This document shows, in pieces, positions 1 to 11,705 of a stretch of 64,000 nucleotides of DNA (position 1 is its first letter; every line of letters starts with the position of its first letter). The DNA comes from Rhipicephalus microplus. Lineage: Eukaryota; Arthropoda; Arachnida; Ixodida; Ixodidae. The DNA lies in the NCBI RefSeq assembly GCF_043290135.1, contig NC_134709.1, positions 63,257,056 through 63,321,055 on the forward strand. Reading direction: 5' to 3'. The notes beneath the pieces are model-generated. The model was not told the origin of the DNA and searched no databases. It was given only the letters and a program-made list of their open reading frames with translations. Both the position numbers and the translations under genes were made by a program.

Positions 1-457
1 TGAAGTCACTGCCGGGTGAGTTCGAATAGGATGATTCAGGGGCTGAACTATTTTGATTACGACACGTACAGGCGCTTTCTGTGCTGTTGCACAAGAACCT
101 TCTACGAAGTATTTCAGCACGCCGTACTCAGGCCTGCCACGCACGAACTGTCTGGGGAAGGTGTGCTCGCAACGTTTTACTGCATGCAAATCATACAATA
201 CGCGTTAGGTTTACGCCGGGATTATAAGTCCACGCAGAAGCGAACCAGCGCTGAGAGCACGCCGTGAAGCGTCTGCTGTTTTGTTTGCCCTATAAATTTG
301 ACGTCACTTCCGCCACACTTCTCGCAATGCAATGGTTTATAGGGACTCTCCTCTGTATTGGAAGTGTGTTTTGAATAGGAGCTACCGCTGCTAACTCCGA
401 CGTATTTCAGTTTTAGTTTAAGTCTGTTGATCAGTTTTCGCTGCTTCCTTGGAGGGG

Positions 458-1837
458 ATGGATGTAGACCACCCCGGGCGCCTGCCGGCACCAGCGGCGT
501 CAGCGGCGGCCGCCTCCAGGAAGCGGATGGGACAAGTGAGCGACAGTGAAGATACTCGTGCTTACTATCTCAGCAGTGAGGACTTCTCAGATGACGGTTT
601 CCGACCTGTGCTGAGCCGCAAGGCGAAGAGAAGGAACATGAGGACATCCTCATCCTCAACTATTCAAACTGTAAGTGAAGCGCCAAAATCGAACACTTAT
701 ACCATCCTGTTTCTGACTGCACTTCCTACCGTCAGCATGAAACACCTTAACAGACAGTCTGGGTCGAGGTCTCTGGAAACGCTCGTGCCAAGTGAGATCA
801 CGGACATAAGAGTGAACGCCAGAAAGAATATACTGGCTGTGGACGTTTTGCACGCAAGTGCGTTGGGCGTTCTGCGCAGTGTAACTGACTTGGACGGCAA
901 CCAGGTGCGCTCTCATGTTCCCTTGGGATGTGATGTAGTAACCGGCGTGATCTACGACATTGATGTCGCTATTTCCAATAAGGACTTACAACTTCTTGTC
1001 AAGTCAACAACTGATACTCCAATTGTTGATGTCACCCGGCTAGGCAAGTCTCGCTGTGTGAAGATTGCGTTTAAGAGCTTATCACTCCCCTCTCATGTGA
1101 AGGTGGGGTACTTCAGACATGCTGTGCGGCCTTTCATTCCAAAGCCTCTCCAGTGCCGTAAATGCATGAAACTTGGACATGTGAGCAGCGTCTGCGAGAA
1201 TTCGGTGGTATGCCACCGCTGCGCCGAGCACCATGAAGCGGATAAAAGCGTCGCAACTGTCAACAGATGCTCTAATTGCAATGGATCCCATGAGGCCACA
1301 TCGAAGGACTGCCCGCGGATTCAGAAGGAAATTGCCATCTTGAAGGAGATGGTGCGCGATCACTCATCTCATCGAGAAGCCGCAGCTAAAGTTAGAAGGC
1401 GTCGTTCACGTCGACGTCGGTCTTCGAGGACACCCGCTACCTCCTCGACACGTTTGCGTGATCCCTCATCAGTACCGCCTCCTTTGCCTCCCAGACCATA
1501 TGCCGTGGGAAAGGCTGTAAAAGACAAAGCCAGTGAGCATACCCTAACTGCGACAGAGTGGCCCGCACTTCAAAGGGAAGCAGCATCAAGCGAACCGAAG
1601 GAGCTTCATGACGGCCAGTCCGCGCTCCCGGTTCGAGATCTTTCCAACCAAGACAGGCAAGTGACTGCAATCGTCCCGGTTCGAGATCTTTTTAACCAAG
1701 ACAGACAAGTGGCTGCAATCGTGCAATCATTAATTGCCACGATTCGCATGCTACTGAGCAGCATACAATCTCCGTCTGCTAAGAGTGCACTGCAAATACT
1801 GGATGCACTGAATCCAGTTCTTGCTAACTTCGTATAA
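458..1837 (+). CDS. LINE ORF1 (gag-like nucleic-acid-binding protein)
   Basis: Open frame of 459 codons just upstream of an endonuclease/RT ORF, the usual ORF1 place in I-like LINEs. ORF1 proteins bind element RNA and help form the ribonucleoprotein. The C-terminal half has retroviral-type zinc knuckles: a CX2CX4HX4C motif (CRKCMKLGHVSSVC, about residues 233-246), a second irregular Cys/His cluster, and CSNCNGSHEATSKDC (about 273-287). An arginine-rich run (about 310-325) follows. The N-terminus is low-complexity and Ala-rich. I chose the ATG at 458; the frame is open a little further upstream but only with a TTG. A short repeat occurs near the C-terminus (PVRDL.NQDRQV twice). The stop lies 5 nt before the ORF2 ATG, a spacing that fits translational coupling. 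No internal stop is seen, unlike ORF2. Confidence 0.85.
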   Translation: MDVDHPGRLPAPAASAAAASRKRMGQVSDSEDTRAYYLSSEDFSDDGFRPVLSRKAKRRNMRTSSSSTIQTVSEAPKSNTYTILFLTALPTVSMKHLNRQSGSRSLETLVPSEITDIRVNARKNILAVDVLHASALGVLRSVTDLDGNQVRSHVPLGCDVVTGVIYDIDVAISNKDLQLLVKSTTDTPIVDVTRLGKSRCVKIAFKSLSLPSHVKVGYFRHAVRPFIPKPLQCRKCMKLGHVSSVCENSVVCHRCAEHHEADKSVATVNRCSNCNGSHEATSKDCPRIQKEIAILKEMVRDHSSHREAAAKVRRRRSRRRRSSRTPATSSTRLRDPSSVPPPLPPRPYAVGKAVKDKASEHTLTATEWPALQREAASSEPKELHDGQSALPVRDLSNQDRQVTAIVPVRDLFNQDRQVAAIVQSLIATIRMLLSSIQSPSAKSALQILDALNPVLANFV

Positions 1838-1842
1838 GCACA

Positions 1843-4800
1843 ATGGCTCAACAAAATCTCATCTTCCGCACCGAAGTTAAAAGTGCGTCGATTTTTCAGT
1901 GGAATGCCAGACGCATGAAGTCCCGTATCTCGGACTTTCGCCAATTTGTTCGGGCCAATCAATTCCCTATACTTGTCATATGTGAACCAAACGTATCAAC
2001 GCCTTATAGATTGTCCGGTTATGAAGCCTTTTGTTCAGCCGCTTGCGAAGAACGAAGCAAAGTAATTGTTTACATTCGCACAGACTTGACTTATCTTTCG
2101 CACCCAATAAGTTCAAATGACGACAATCAGTACGTGTGTCTTCGTGTGAAGAAGAATGCAGTTTCGTTCACGCTTATTGGTGGATATAGATCTCCGTCAT
2201 CGCGATTTGACTGCGACAGATTAAAAGACATCCTAATGAGAACCGATGGGCCTTTGATCATCACCGGTGACTTCAACGCCCATCACATGCTTTGGGGGAG
2301 CACTAGGATGAATGCCAGGGGCCGGAACATTGTTACATTCGCTTCCGATTACGACCTTTCCATCATGAACGATGGTACCCCCACATATCGGCGGGGTCTC
2401 ACGTATGACAGTTGCCTTGACCTGAGATTGGTGTCACGGTGCTCCTCTCACAAAGTTAAGTGGTTTTGCGATATTGAGACTCATGGGAGTGATCACATAC
2501 CCACCTACGTGACGATCGATGGTATCATAAAAACTTTCTCTTCCGGTGTTTCGATTGGCACTGACAGGTCGATGTTTGCATCGCGTGTAGAGAACGCTTG
2601 CCAAGAAGGCCTCGCCTGCAGCCTGGAAAATACCATAGTGGAAGCTATGCAAGCGTCCAAATGTAAACTACCATTTTCGTCTAAAGTAACACAGTTTGAC
2701 ATCGAACTGGAAAAATTACAAGCTATACGAAGGCGTGCTGAACGACGATACAGACGCACAAGATCAATTTACGATCTGAGAGAAGCAAGGCGGCTCCAGA
2801 AAAAGATGCAACGACGCATTTACAAACTGGAGAGCGAACGCTGGAAAGCATTCTGCGAATCTCTAGACCCTCATAAACCGCTGTCATATATCTGGAGAAC
2901 AGTTCGTGGTCTTCGCTCCTCTCCACAACAACGGCACCCCTTTAAAGCTTTGGCACTCCATCATGGAAAAACAGAACTCGAGGTGGCTGAAGAATTTTGC
3001 ACGAGAGTTGCCGGGAATATTATGAACGAGAGCATCGTCGCCGTGATCGTTCCTGAGACGCGATTACCAAAAATGGACATTCCATTCACCATGGAAGAAC
3101 TGGAAGGTGCGTTAGTCGCTTCTAAGCGCATGTCATCGCCAGGTCCTGATGGTATTACTGATAGTGCGTTGGGACACCTTGGACAAAAAGCCAGAAAAGA
3201 ACTTTTAACACGCTTGAACAACTCCTGGTTCAGTGGCAGTGTTCCCCGAGAATGGAAAATAGGTCGATTAATACCACTTATGAAATAGGGAAAATCACCA
3301 TTGGACTAGACAGCGTATCGCCCTATTGCCCTCGCAAGCTGCCTCGGAAAAGTGATGGAAAGAATGGTTCTATTTCGTCTCGAGTGGTACTTGGAACGAT
3401 ACACCAAATACCCTTCTTGCATGGCAGACTTTCGTCGGGGCCGCTCCTCCATCGACTGTGTCCTTGACTTATCGACATTTGTGCAACAAGAAAAAAGTCA
3501 CAAGCGCATATCAGTGGCACTCTTTCTTGATGTGAAGGGTGCATATGATAATGTAGCTCACGATGCCATCCTCACTTCTCTCGCAGAAATGGGCATTGGT
3601 GGATAAATTTTTCAATGGAGAAAAGATTATATAACTGGCAGGGGTTTCTTTGTGCAAACATATGAGGGTACAACTGCTGAACATTACACCTACTGCGGAG
3701 TACCTCAGGGAGGTGTGTTAAGCCCCACATTGTTCAATGTGGCCCTCATTGGTCTGGTGAAGGTTCTGCCAAAGTCGGTGTGCCTATCCATATACGCCGA
3801 TAATATTTGCCTTTGGAGTGCTGCAGTTACTCGCCCTCAGGTGCGTGCACGAATACAGCGGGCAGGAACCCTCACAACAGCCTACCTTCAGAAACAAGGC
3901 CTAGATATATCAACTTTGAAGTGCGCGTTGACACGCAAACCAATGACGCCATACCCTGTTTACACCAATGGGCAGAGTGTCAAATATGCACGGACGCATC
4001 GTTTCCTGGGCATAATAATCGACAGAAGTCTTTCGTGGAGCCCACATTGTGCGTACTTGAAGAAGAGACTGCTATCTATTGTGCATATCATGAAATTCTT
4101 GTGCGGTAAAGCTTGGGGAACTTCTGTGGCCTCCATGCTACAGCTGTACAGGGCCCTATTTCTGGGTCTATTGCGCTACAGCTTTCCGGTACTGACTAAC
4201 ACTTGCAAATCGAATACTCATTCATTGGAGAGTTTGCAGGGTCGGGCACTGCATATCTGCCTAGGACTGCCCCGATGCGCTTCTACTTATGCCACAATCA
4301 TGCTTGCCAAAGACCATCCGGTCAGGACATATATAGTTGTGTACTGCCTCAGAGCGCACATTCGACATGCTAGCCGTGTCCCCGACCACCACTTGGCCCT
4401 TCTACCTTCCGGAAGACCACGTACTATGTTTTCAGACGTCATAGCCAAGCACCTAAACAGCATTCCATCAGGATATACGCCAGCTGCGAGAACGGCATGT
4501 CCTTTGTGGTGCCTCGACCAGCCGCAAGTACGTCTAGAAATTCCGGGAATCAAAAAGAAAAGCAGTCACTCCAGAGTAGCATTGAAGCAAGCAACACTGC
4601 TATTATTACATGAGTTGTACTTAGACCGAACGCAGATATACACTGATGGGTCCGTCTCATCCAGCAGCTCATCAGGTGCCGCTGTAATTCCGGCTGCAGA
4701 AATGACAATCAAGTTTAGGTTGTCGCATATGACTACATCTACGGCATCAGAGCTTGCTGCTATAAGGGCTGCTTTACAATATCTCGTTCAAGAACGTTCA

Positions 4801-5514
4801 GGAAAATGGGTCATATTCTGTGATTCGAAGGCAGCGCTTCAGAGTTTGCAGTCTGCCATGCGTAGGAGGAGTCATGACCAACTGGTACAAGAAATAAGAC
4901 ATTGCCATCATAAAGCTCTAGCACGTAGGCATGATATTATATATCAATGGCTGCCTGGACATATCGGTATTTCCGGAAATCGATTAGCCGATGATGCAGC
5001 CCGCTCAGCCCATGAAAAAACCAGTGTAGTTCCGATTCCTCTATCAAGGAATGATGCAGCAAGACAACTTTACCTGCTGGCTCGAGATCTCACCAGCTTC
5101 ACGTCTACCAGCTTCAAAAGGTGTCACCAGCTTCAAAAGGTGTCAATTAGATGAACTGGATCCTTCGCTCAAGCTAAAGCTACCATCACAACTTTCCCGC
5201 TCCGATGCGACACTGTTATGCCGCCTTTGGTTGGGTGTTGCATTTACAAAGGTGTACTCCTTTCGCATTGGTATGGCAGACACTCCTACATGCGACTAAT
5301 GCGGAGCTGAAGAGACCATCGAACACGTCCTGTGCAGTTGCGCTTGCTACGACACACAGCGACGCCAGCTCCGGATGGTTTTGAATCGACTTGACCCCGG
5401 ACCATTTTGTGTGCAGAAGATACTAGGACCTTGGGCATCTGCCTCAGTTGCGCAGAAAGCAACAAAAGCACTGCTACTTTACCTTAAGTCCACAAACCTG
5501 AGCGACCGCCTGTA
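1843..5514 (+). pseudogene. LINE ORF2 (endonuclease-RT-RNase H), broken, I-like
   Basis: This would encode the endonuclease, reverse transcriptase and RNase H of a target-primed retrotransposon, about 1,220 codons. Domains in order: APE-type endonuclease (GDFNAHHMLWGS, SDHIPTYVTID; about residues 1-225), RT (SPGPDGI about 432, GVPQGGVLSPTLFN, polymerase box near 651), RNase H (YTDGS about 933, SELAAI, CDSKAAL, NRLADDAA; all four acidic residues present) and a C-terminal CX2C...H...C knuckle. Stops fall at 3286-3288, about 3316 and 3604-3606, all in the same frame. The polymerase box reads YADN instead of YADD. A 19-bp tandem duplication (accagcttcaaaaggtgtc, about 5105-5143) shifts the frame, and one more stop lies in the knuckle (TPTCD*CGAEE). 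RNase H plus a knuckle ORF1 points to the I group. Confidence 0.9.
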
Positions 5515-5685
5515 GACTGTGTGCGCTCCCCGAGTGTGCTCGTGATTGTGTGTACCTTCTCATCTTTCCGCAACCTCTTTTCTCCCCTTTATCCCTTCCC
5601 CAGTGCAGGGTAGCAAACCGGATGTGCGTCTGGTTAACCTCCCTGCCTTTCCTTGCATCTTTGTCTCTCTCTCTCTTCTCTGTAT
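5515..5685 (+). other. LINE 3' UTR ending in a (TC)n tract
   Basis: Sequence after the ORF2 stop runs to a pyrimidine-rich (TC)n stretch near 5660-5680. The segment containing ggttaacctccctgcctttc is repeated in reverse orientation at 35572-35655, also ending in (TC)n/(GA)n. That supports this as the 3' terminus of the LINE family. The exact end is not fixed. Confidence 0.6.
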
Positions 5686-5971
5686 TTTCTTTCTTCATGT
5701 TAGGTGCAGTGCTTTACCGCTCCTTTCTTTCGCCGTTCGCTCTCACTCCTTCCTGCGCGTCGCTATCCCGTACGCTCCCTCGTACGTATAGAGTGAAGCC
5801 CGCGCCTCTCTCGACCGTTCGCTGGCTGATGAATGTGTATATAAGTGACTACGGTACAAATCTTCGTCTCGTCATTAATTTACGCCAATAAAATCACTAC
5901 GTCGCGCACTTTCGGCGCGAGAAATGCATTCGCATTTCTGCACGATTGCCTTCGGAGAGGGTGGGGGTGAG

Positions 5972-6110
5972 GGGCAATTTTGTAGTAAAGACCCGTGTAC
6001 TCAAATTTGAGGGCACGTTAAAGAACTCCAGATGGACGAAATTTCTGGAACCCTCCAATACAGCGTCTCTCACAATCACAGCATAGCCTTGAGGCGTTAA
6101 ACCGAAACAC
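5972..6110 (+). repeat. Ruka-like SINE, 5'-truncated
   Basis: It matches the body and 3' end of the full SINE at 19683-19926: cccgtgtactcaaatttg, a run like ttaaagaactccagatgg, tctctcacaatcacagcat and the 3' gttaaacc. The tRNA-like head is missing. Clearly diverged from the full copy. Confidence 0.75.
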
Positions 6111-6254
6111 TTATTGTAATAGTGAGGTTGCGGGAAAGGTAAAGAGAGATGTCGAGGAGGGAAATGAGGAGTAGAGGGAATACACATAGCTTACCCACGC
6201 ATGGCGTCACACCCGCAGCAATACCGTGCACAGCACAGTTTTGTACAACAGTAG

Positions 6255-6650
6255 CTATGCAAAGAGGAGAGAAAGGTAAGGGGGGTAAGGAGGAGGTAAA
6301 TCGGAAAGGGAGAAGCTAAAGTGTAACTTTTCCAACAGTGCATTACAGCCGTGTTTAGTATGAAATAGCAAGGATAAAATGGAAGTGGTGTTGAGGAGGA
6401 AGAAAAGAAGATGGGTGGAGAACAGCATAGAAAGTCCTGTGGTGCAGCTTCCTAAGGAAGTGGGAAAATGGGAGTGGAGGGTGAGTAGGAGAGTTGTGAG
6501 GTTGAGAATGGTCGAAAAAAGGAGGGGTATTGTAAAGCACAACATAAGAATTCATAGTAAGAGGGTGTAAACGGGATTCGAGGGCGAGGATAAGTGAAAA
6601 GAAGAGGGTGGGATAGAGCATAGCATTGCTGGGCATAATGCAGCATAGCG
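6255..6650 (+). repeat. Purine-rich tract
   Basis: About 400 bp in which the plus strand is mostly G and A (for example aaagaggagagaaaggtaag and ggaggtaaatcggaaaggg). The opposite strand gives open frames rich in Leu, Ser, Pro and Phe, which I regard as a by-product of composition. Confidence 0.6.
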
Positions 6651-7420
6651 AGGATGTGGAAACTAAACCTATAGTGAGGAGGAGAGAAGGCGTCACCACA
6701 AAAGAGTTACTTTTGCTGCCAACGATGCCTAGCAAGCTCCACGTTTGAAACGCCAGTGACTGCTTTCTCGTGAATGCAAGAGTCGCTGAAGCGCGAGCGA
6801 GTAGCTGCTGCTAACATAATACAGCTTTCACGTTGAGTGTAACCACCGAAATTATTGCATTACGGCGGTTTGTAGGTGGTGGGCGGGGTTAGATTATGAT
6901 TAAGGATGCGTTACACTCGAGAAAGTACGGTATGAGTGTAATCAGATCCTTGACACCACCATACAGCTGGGCGGACTCGTCGACCGCAGGAAACCTCTAG
7001 TTCACCTCGGTCCTACCATCGGCCTTGTTCTTCGATATTATGTTTGGGGTGGCTTTTTGAGACGCACACTCGGTGGCCAGGTCCGGCTTTCTTCTTCGCC
7101 GCATTTAACAGTATTGAATATCGTCTGCTTTTAAGATAACACCAGGTTCTTCCGTTTCACGGCAGTCATTGCATTAGCAGTGGGAATGGAGAATCGGCAG
7201 AACAGCGACCAGGCTGACGTCAGAGACGGCAGAGAGCCGCGGAGTAAAGTGTGGGACTGGGCTAGTGAATAATTCATTATTAAGCTTCGCAGCGTGGAAA
7301 CTTCCGACAACTAACACAAGAGACGAGGACGAGCGCAGACTTTGAACTAATTTATTACTACTGCAACGCACATATATATGTTACAAAAAAGACGTTAAGA
7401 TCACTTGCTTAAGCAGAAAC

Positions 7421-7653
7421 AAAAAAAAACACGCAAAACAAAAAGTCAAAACAGACTGCAAGGAACAACGTGCTCACCCCAGACCCCCACGTGCCGAAGT
7501 TGAAAACTCCGATTATTTTTCTGATAACGCTATTGATGGAAAAGCGTTATCTGAAAAAGAATTTGCGTTTTTAAATTCGGCACGTGAGGGCCCGGGGTGA
7601 GCACGTGGTTTCTTGCGAACTATTTTGACTTTTTGGTTATGTGTGTTTTTGTT
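7421..7653. repeat. Fold-back inverted repeat (hairpin, arms about 105 bp)
   Basis: The left arm (about 7421-7531) is imperfectly complementary to the right arm (about 7543-7653). Shared blocks include gataacgct/agcgttatc next to an 11-nt loop (7532-7542), cacgtgccgaa/ttcggcacgtg, acgtgctcacccc/ggggtgagcacgt and aaaagtcaaaa/ttttgactttt. No coding capacity. A MITE or fold-back element is the simplest reading. Confidence 0.85.
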
Positions 7654-7798
7654 GTTTATGATATTTTAGGGGCGAAATTCCTTATAGCAACACCCATTCG
7701 TCCCTCGTAGCTGTTGTAGTATGTAACGAGGATAGCATTTTGACCTCCAAAATGGTGCCGGTGAGAGATTCTACTGTGCGTTGTTGAACAATAAAAAA

Positions 7799-7920
7799 TA
7801 GTGCTCAATGTACATGCCGATGGCTTCTAATGGGAAATGAGAAACAGGAGCATTCGGCTTTTAGTTAACGCGCCCGCTGTGATCCCCATTAGCAGCCATT
7901 GGCATGTACATTGAGCACTA
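7799..7920. repeat. Second inverted repeat (arms about 36 bp)
   Basis: The left arm 7799-7834 (tagtgctcaatgtacatgcc then gatggcttctaatggg) is nearly the reverse complement of 7885-7920. The spacer is about 50 bp. A related string gctcaatgtac occurs at about 13253. Looks like a small non-autonomous hairpin element; no ORF inside. Confidence 0.85.
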
Positions 7921-8023
7921 TATGACAAGAAAGGATTGCTATGTTACACTCGCTGGGTGTAACCTCCTTAGTTTTAAAAAGGTTTAGCGGGCGTTGAGCC
8001 GCAGTTCCACGAATACAATGAAC

Positions 8024-8204
8024 TAGTTGAAAAAAGGGTTTATTGGCGACTGTTGCGACGGTGGTCCTACAATGAAACACGATCGGGAAAAAGCAACGGT
8101 CAAGCAGATGCCGGCGATGATCAGTACGAGCCGAGCGAGCGAAGCCCAGGACCCAGTACCCAAGCGGAGGCGATGTTGCTTGCCAACGATGCGTTTTCTT
8201 CACA
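8024..8204 (-). repeat. Putative 3' LTR of Gypsy element 1
   Basis: Reading on the minus strand, the pol stop is followed by a purine tract (ggcgggggaaaat) and then tgtgaagaaaacgc, the expected arrangement of polypurine tract and LTR start at 8204. A caataaaccc string, possibly the polyadenylation signal, lies in the LTR. The far end near 8024 is a guess, because no second LTR is present to compare. Confidence 0.5.
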
Positions 8205-8239
8205 ATTTTCCCCCGCCGAAAAAGAGCCATCCTGGCGAC

Positions 8240-10169
8240 CTAAGAGTCTGGAGGCAGAGGGCTATAATATGGCTTAAGGCGGGCGACGTGAACGATGTCA
8301 CGTCCACGCCGGCGCATGTCGTCAGATGGGGAAAGTGGCTCAATGAAAAAATTCACCGGTGAGGTTTGCTCCAAAACGCGGTAATTAGCCTCGTACTTCG
8401 AGACTAGTTTTGAGGAAAGGCCGAAGGTTTGGTAAGGAACAGCCAGCCATACAAATGATCCCGGGGAATAGCTGGGGCTTCGTGAAGAGCCGGCTTTGTT
8501 TTCTTTCTGGCGCTGCTGTTCTTGTGACGTAAAGGTGCGTGCGAGTTCACGCCACTCTTCCGCTTGTCGGGCAGCTTCGGACCCAGATGGGCCTTCGGAT
8601 GCGTCAGGACGATATGGAAGGAGAGTGTCGATGGTGTGGGATGTTTCGCGTCCATAAAGGAGAAAGAAAGTGGAAAATCCAGTGGTGGACTGTGCCGTAG
8701 CGTTGTATGCGAACGTGATGAATGGAAGAATGCGATCCCAGTTAGTATGATGAGATGTCACATACATCGCGAGCATATCGCCCAATGTGCGGTTAAATCT
8801 CTTCGTGAGCCCGTTAGTCTGCGGATGGTATGCCGTGGTCTTGCGATGAACAACATGGCTTTCAGAAAGCAGAGCCGTGACGACTTCTGATAGGAAGGCT
8901 CGTCCTCGGTCACTTAGTAGTTCTCGAGGAGCACCATGTCGTAGTATGAATCGATGGAGGACGAAGGACGCTACGTCCCGCGCAGTGGCACTTGGAAGGG
9001 CGGCGGTCTCAGCGTGGCGTGTTAAATAATTCACAGCGACTATGGTCCACCGATTTTCATCTGATGTTGTCGGTAGAGGGCCATAGAGATCAATTCCGAT
9101 TCGATCGAAAGGTATGGCAGGGCACGGAAGCAGCTGAAGTGCACCGGACGAGTGAAAAGGCGGTGATTTGTGGCGTTGACAGTCAGGGCAGCCCATAACG
9201 AATTTTCGAACAAAATTATACATTCCGCGCCAGTAGAAGCGACGGCGAATGCGTTTGTAAGTTTTGAAAGCTCCAGCATGGCCACATTGGGGACCGTCGT
9301 GAAAGATGGTGCATATTTGTGATCGCAAGCTGTGGGGGACAACCAAGAGCCACTTACGACCTTCAGGGGCGTAGTTGCGTCGGTGTATCAGCCGATCACG
9401 AATGGCGAAATGAGCAGCTTGACGTCGGAGAGATCGTGATACCGCAGTGGTTGACGATCCAGAGAGACAGTCAAAAAGGGAAGCGATCCATGGGTCCTTG
9501 TGTTGTTCACTGGCAAACGAGTCGAGGTCGAGAGATGCGACGGAGTTGGTACCAGTGGTTCCACAGGCCGAGCCGGGAGGTAAAGGCGAACGGGACAGGG
9601 CGTCGGCGTCAGAATGCTTGCGTCCGCTGTGATAGATCACGTGAATGTCGTACTCCTGGATTTGCAGTGCCCACCGAGCTATGCGGCCAGAAGGATCTTT
9701 CAATGTAGTGAGCCAACAAAGTGCATGGTGGTCCGTTACCAGGTCGACTGGGCGACCGTACAAATAAGGGCGGAACTTTCGAAGCGCCCACACTAGCGCT
9801 AAGCACTCTTTTTCAGTGACGCTGTAATTAGCCTCAGCTTTAGTGAGCGTGCGACTCGCATAAGCGACGACGTATTCGGAGTATACGTAGTCGCAGAAAC
9901 GTCGGCTTGCACTGGGCGAGGACAGCGCCAAGACCAACCCCGCTAGCGTCTGTGTGAACTTCCGTTGCAGCTGTTGGGTCGAAATGCCGTAGAATGGGAG
10001 GAGATGTTAGCAGACTACGGAGCGTGGCGAACGCGACGTCGCAGTCAGGAGACCAGGATGAAAGGTCTGCGTCACCGCGTAGGAGGTTGGTCAGTGGTGA
10101 CATGACGGCGCTCGCGCTACTATTCGAGGCTGTTGATGACCACCTGCCAAGTGAAACTTGAAAAGCCAT
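8240..10169 (-). pseudogene. Ty3/Gypsy element 1 pol: RNase H and integrase, 5'-truncated
   Basis: This is the 3' half of a Gypsy pol polyprotein. Minus-strand order: RT-RNase H connector ([16 protein letters not shown]), RNase H ([18 protein letters not shown], then [14 protein letters not shown]), an integrase zinc finger with [19 protein letters not shown] followed by CPDCQ, integrase core ([27 protein letters not shown]) and a C-terminal [18 protein letters not shown] frameshift near 9900 separates the first part (10169-9840) from a 565-codon open frame (9937-8240). The integrase reads [11 protein letters not shown] where the family has Glu in the DDE triad, so the catalytic Glu appears to be Lys. 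Gag, protease and RT are absent. It resembles element 4 (48.5-53.2 kb) closely enough to be the same family. Confidence 0.9.
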
Positions 10170-10170
10170 C

Positions 10171-11552
10171 GTTGCACATCTCGTTATTTCGGTACGAATG
10201 GATTATTGGTGATGAGCGGGGTAGCGGTGAAATGCTAATGTCTCGCAAAATTCTGAAACCGTGACTACGAAACCGCAGCAGAAGCTTCGTGAACGATTGT
10301 AGAGCTATCCAGCGATTATTAAAGCCTAATGTTTGACTTCACCGCTTCGCTTGTCTAAGTTTGCGTGCTTAAGTCCCTGCATGATGGTCCAAGAAGTTGA
10401 ACCACGAATTACCCTTAAAGCGTTTTATAAATTAATCTTTCGCTTCTTTTCAAGTGGCGCCTGATTGTGTATTGCGCGCCGCGATTCATCACTACAGTTG
10501 TATACTTGCCCCGGCTTATGTAATCTGCCTTTGTTATTCCTTAATCACTGCAGAATATTCCCAGCCGTCCCGGGTAAACAGACGTTTCACGCAAACTTTT
10601 CATCGTGATACACGTGTGTCCTAAAGAACTGATTCTTGCGAAAGGAACATCATGTGCTTGGGAGCTGTGTTAAGGTATTAGCACGCGAAGTGATCATGGA
10701 GACACCTAAATTGCAGAGGTTAGTGCAGCTGGTCTCTCCTTCAAGTTTTGTGGTGGACTCTTTGCAAACTTTCTGCTGTCTATAATGGAAGCTACGCAGG
10801 CACACATGAGCGAATCATCTTGACTAAAAATGTTCGGTAGCTGATCACTTACTGGGTTGGAACAACTTTGAATCTCGCGCCAAATCACCTAAAGTAAACC
10901 ACAGATACGAAACGGCCACTAACCATAGTCACTTTTTATGGTCGAAGGTCCGACGCATTATGTCGGGAGTGCGTTCAAGGTAGGTTTCAGAACAGGCTGC
11001 TCGAACAAAAACTGCTTTCACTGGAAAGACAGCTACGAATTTCATTTTACTTTCATGAGATGTCGACGTGAAATCCGAGCCATGTAGTACAGGATTGATA
11101 TTCACCCTTATAACAGTCCTCGACAAAAGTAGGCCGATAGGAAGATAGGTGGATGACATCCTTTCCATGCAGGCTGCTCATTAACATGCATTCTATAGGG
11201 GTGTGTTGTTTAGAAGCAAGCAAGCGCATTTCTTACTGCCGTGCTGTACTCCAATTTCTTACTGCAAAACATCGTATTGTATTTGTTAGTTCTGGATGGT
11301 GTCGATACAGTGAAGGCGTCATGTCAGGAAATTCTAATTGACACATCTTAATAGATGACTGTTCTTCAAAGAAAAAGATGGGCAGGTAAAAACATTTTCG
11401 CATTGATTGTAAAATAAGATACTTAGGCACCCTTTTTCGACATCCAGCGCCCACGACACCGCAATGACCAACACGGCGTTTGCTGCAAAAACGTTCACCT
11501 GGTTGGCTCTCGTGACCATTCACTACCGACCTGACCTAACCTGATTGGTTTA
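10171..11552. other. Non-genic spacer
   Basis: About 1.4 kb between Gypsy element 1 and the SINE at 11555. I find no domain, tRNA-like box or repeat array; the short frames present look random. Confidence 0.5.
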
Positions 11553-11554
11553 TT

Positions 11555-11700
11555 GATATGTGAGGTTTAATGTCCCAAAACCTCTATATGATTATGAAAG
11601 ACGCGGTAATGGAGGGCTCCGGAAGTTTCGACCTCCTCGGTTTCTTTAACGAGCCCCTAAATCTAAGCACATGGGCTTACAACACTTTCTCCTTGATCGA
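11555..11700 (-). repeat. Ruka-like SINE, truncated
   Basis: It reads as the reverse of the full SINE: ggtttaatgtcccaaaacc, ggagggctccggaagtttcg and a diverged ttctttaacgagcccctaaa. The tRNA-like head is lost. It lies at the left boundary of duplication copy 1. Confidence 0.75.
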
Positions 11701-11705
11701 AAGTA

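Larger units (their letters stand above)
5686..7420. other. Non-genic; SINE fragment and purine-rich tract
   Basis: Apart from the SINE fragment and purine tract listed separately, no coding similarity is seen. Reading frames on the minus strand here are low-complexity complements of purine-rich DNA. A string gtgtaaccaccg near 6838 resembles the gggtgtaacc near 7950. Confidence 0.5.

Noticed and set aside
6255..6735. Membrane-protein-like frames on the minus strand
   Set aside because: The Leu/Ser/Pro/Phe-rich translation is what purine-rich DNA gives on its complement; no start context or conserved neighbour.
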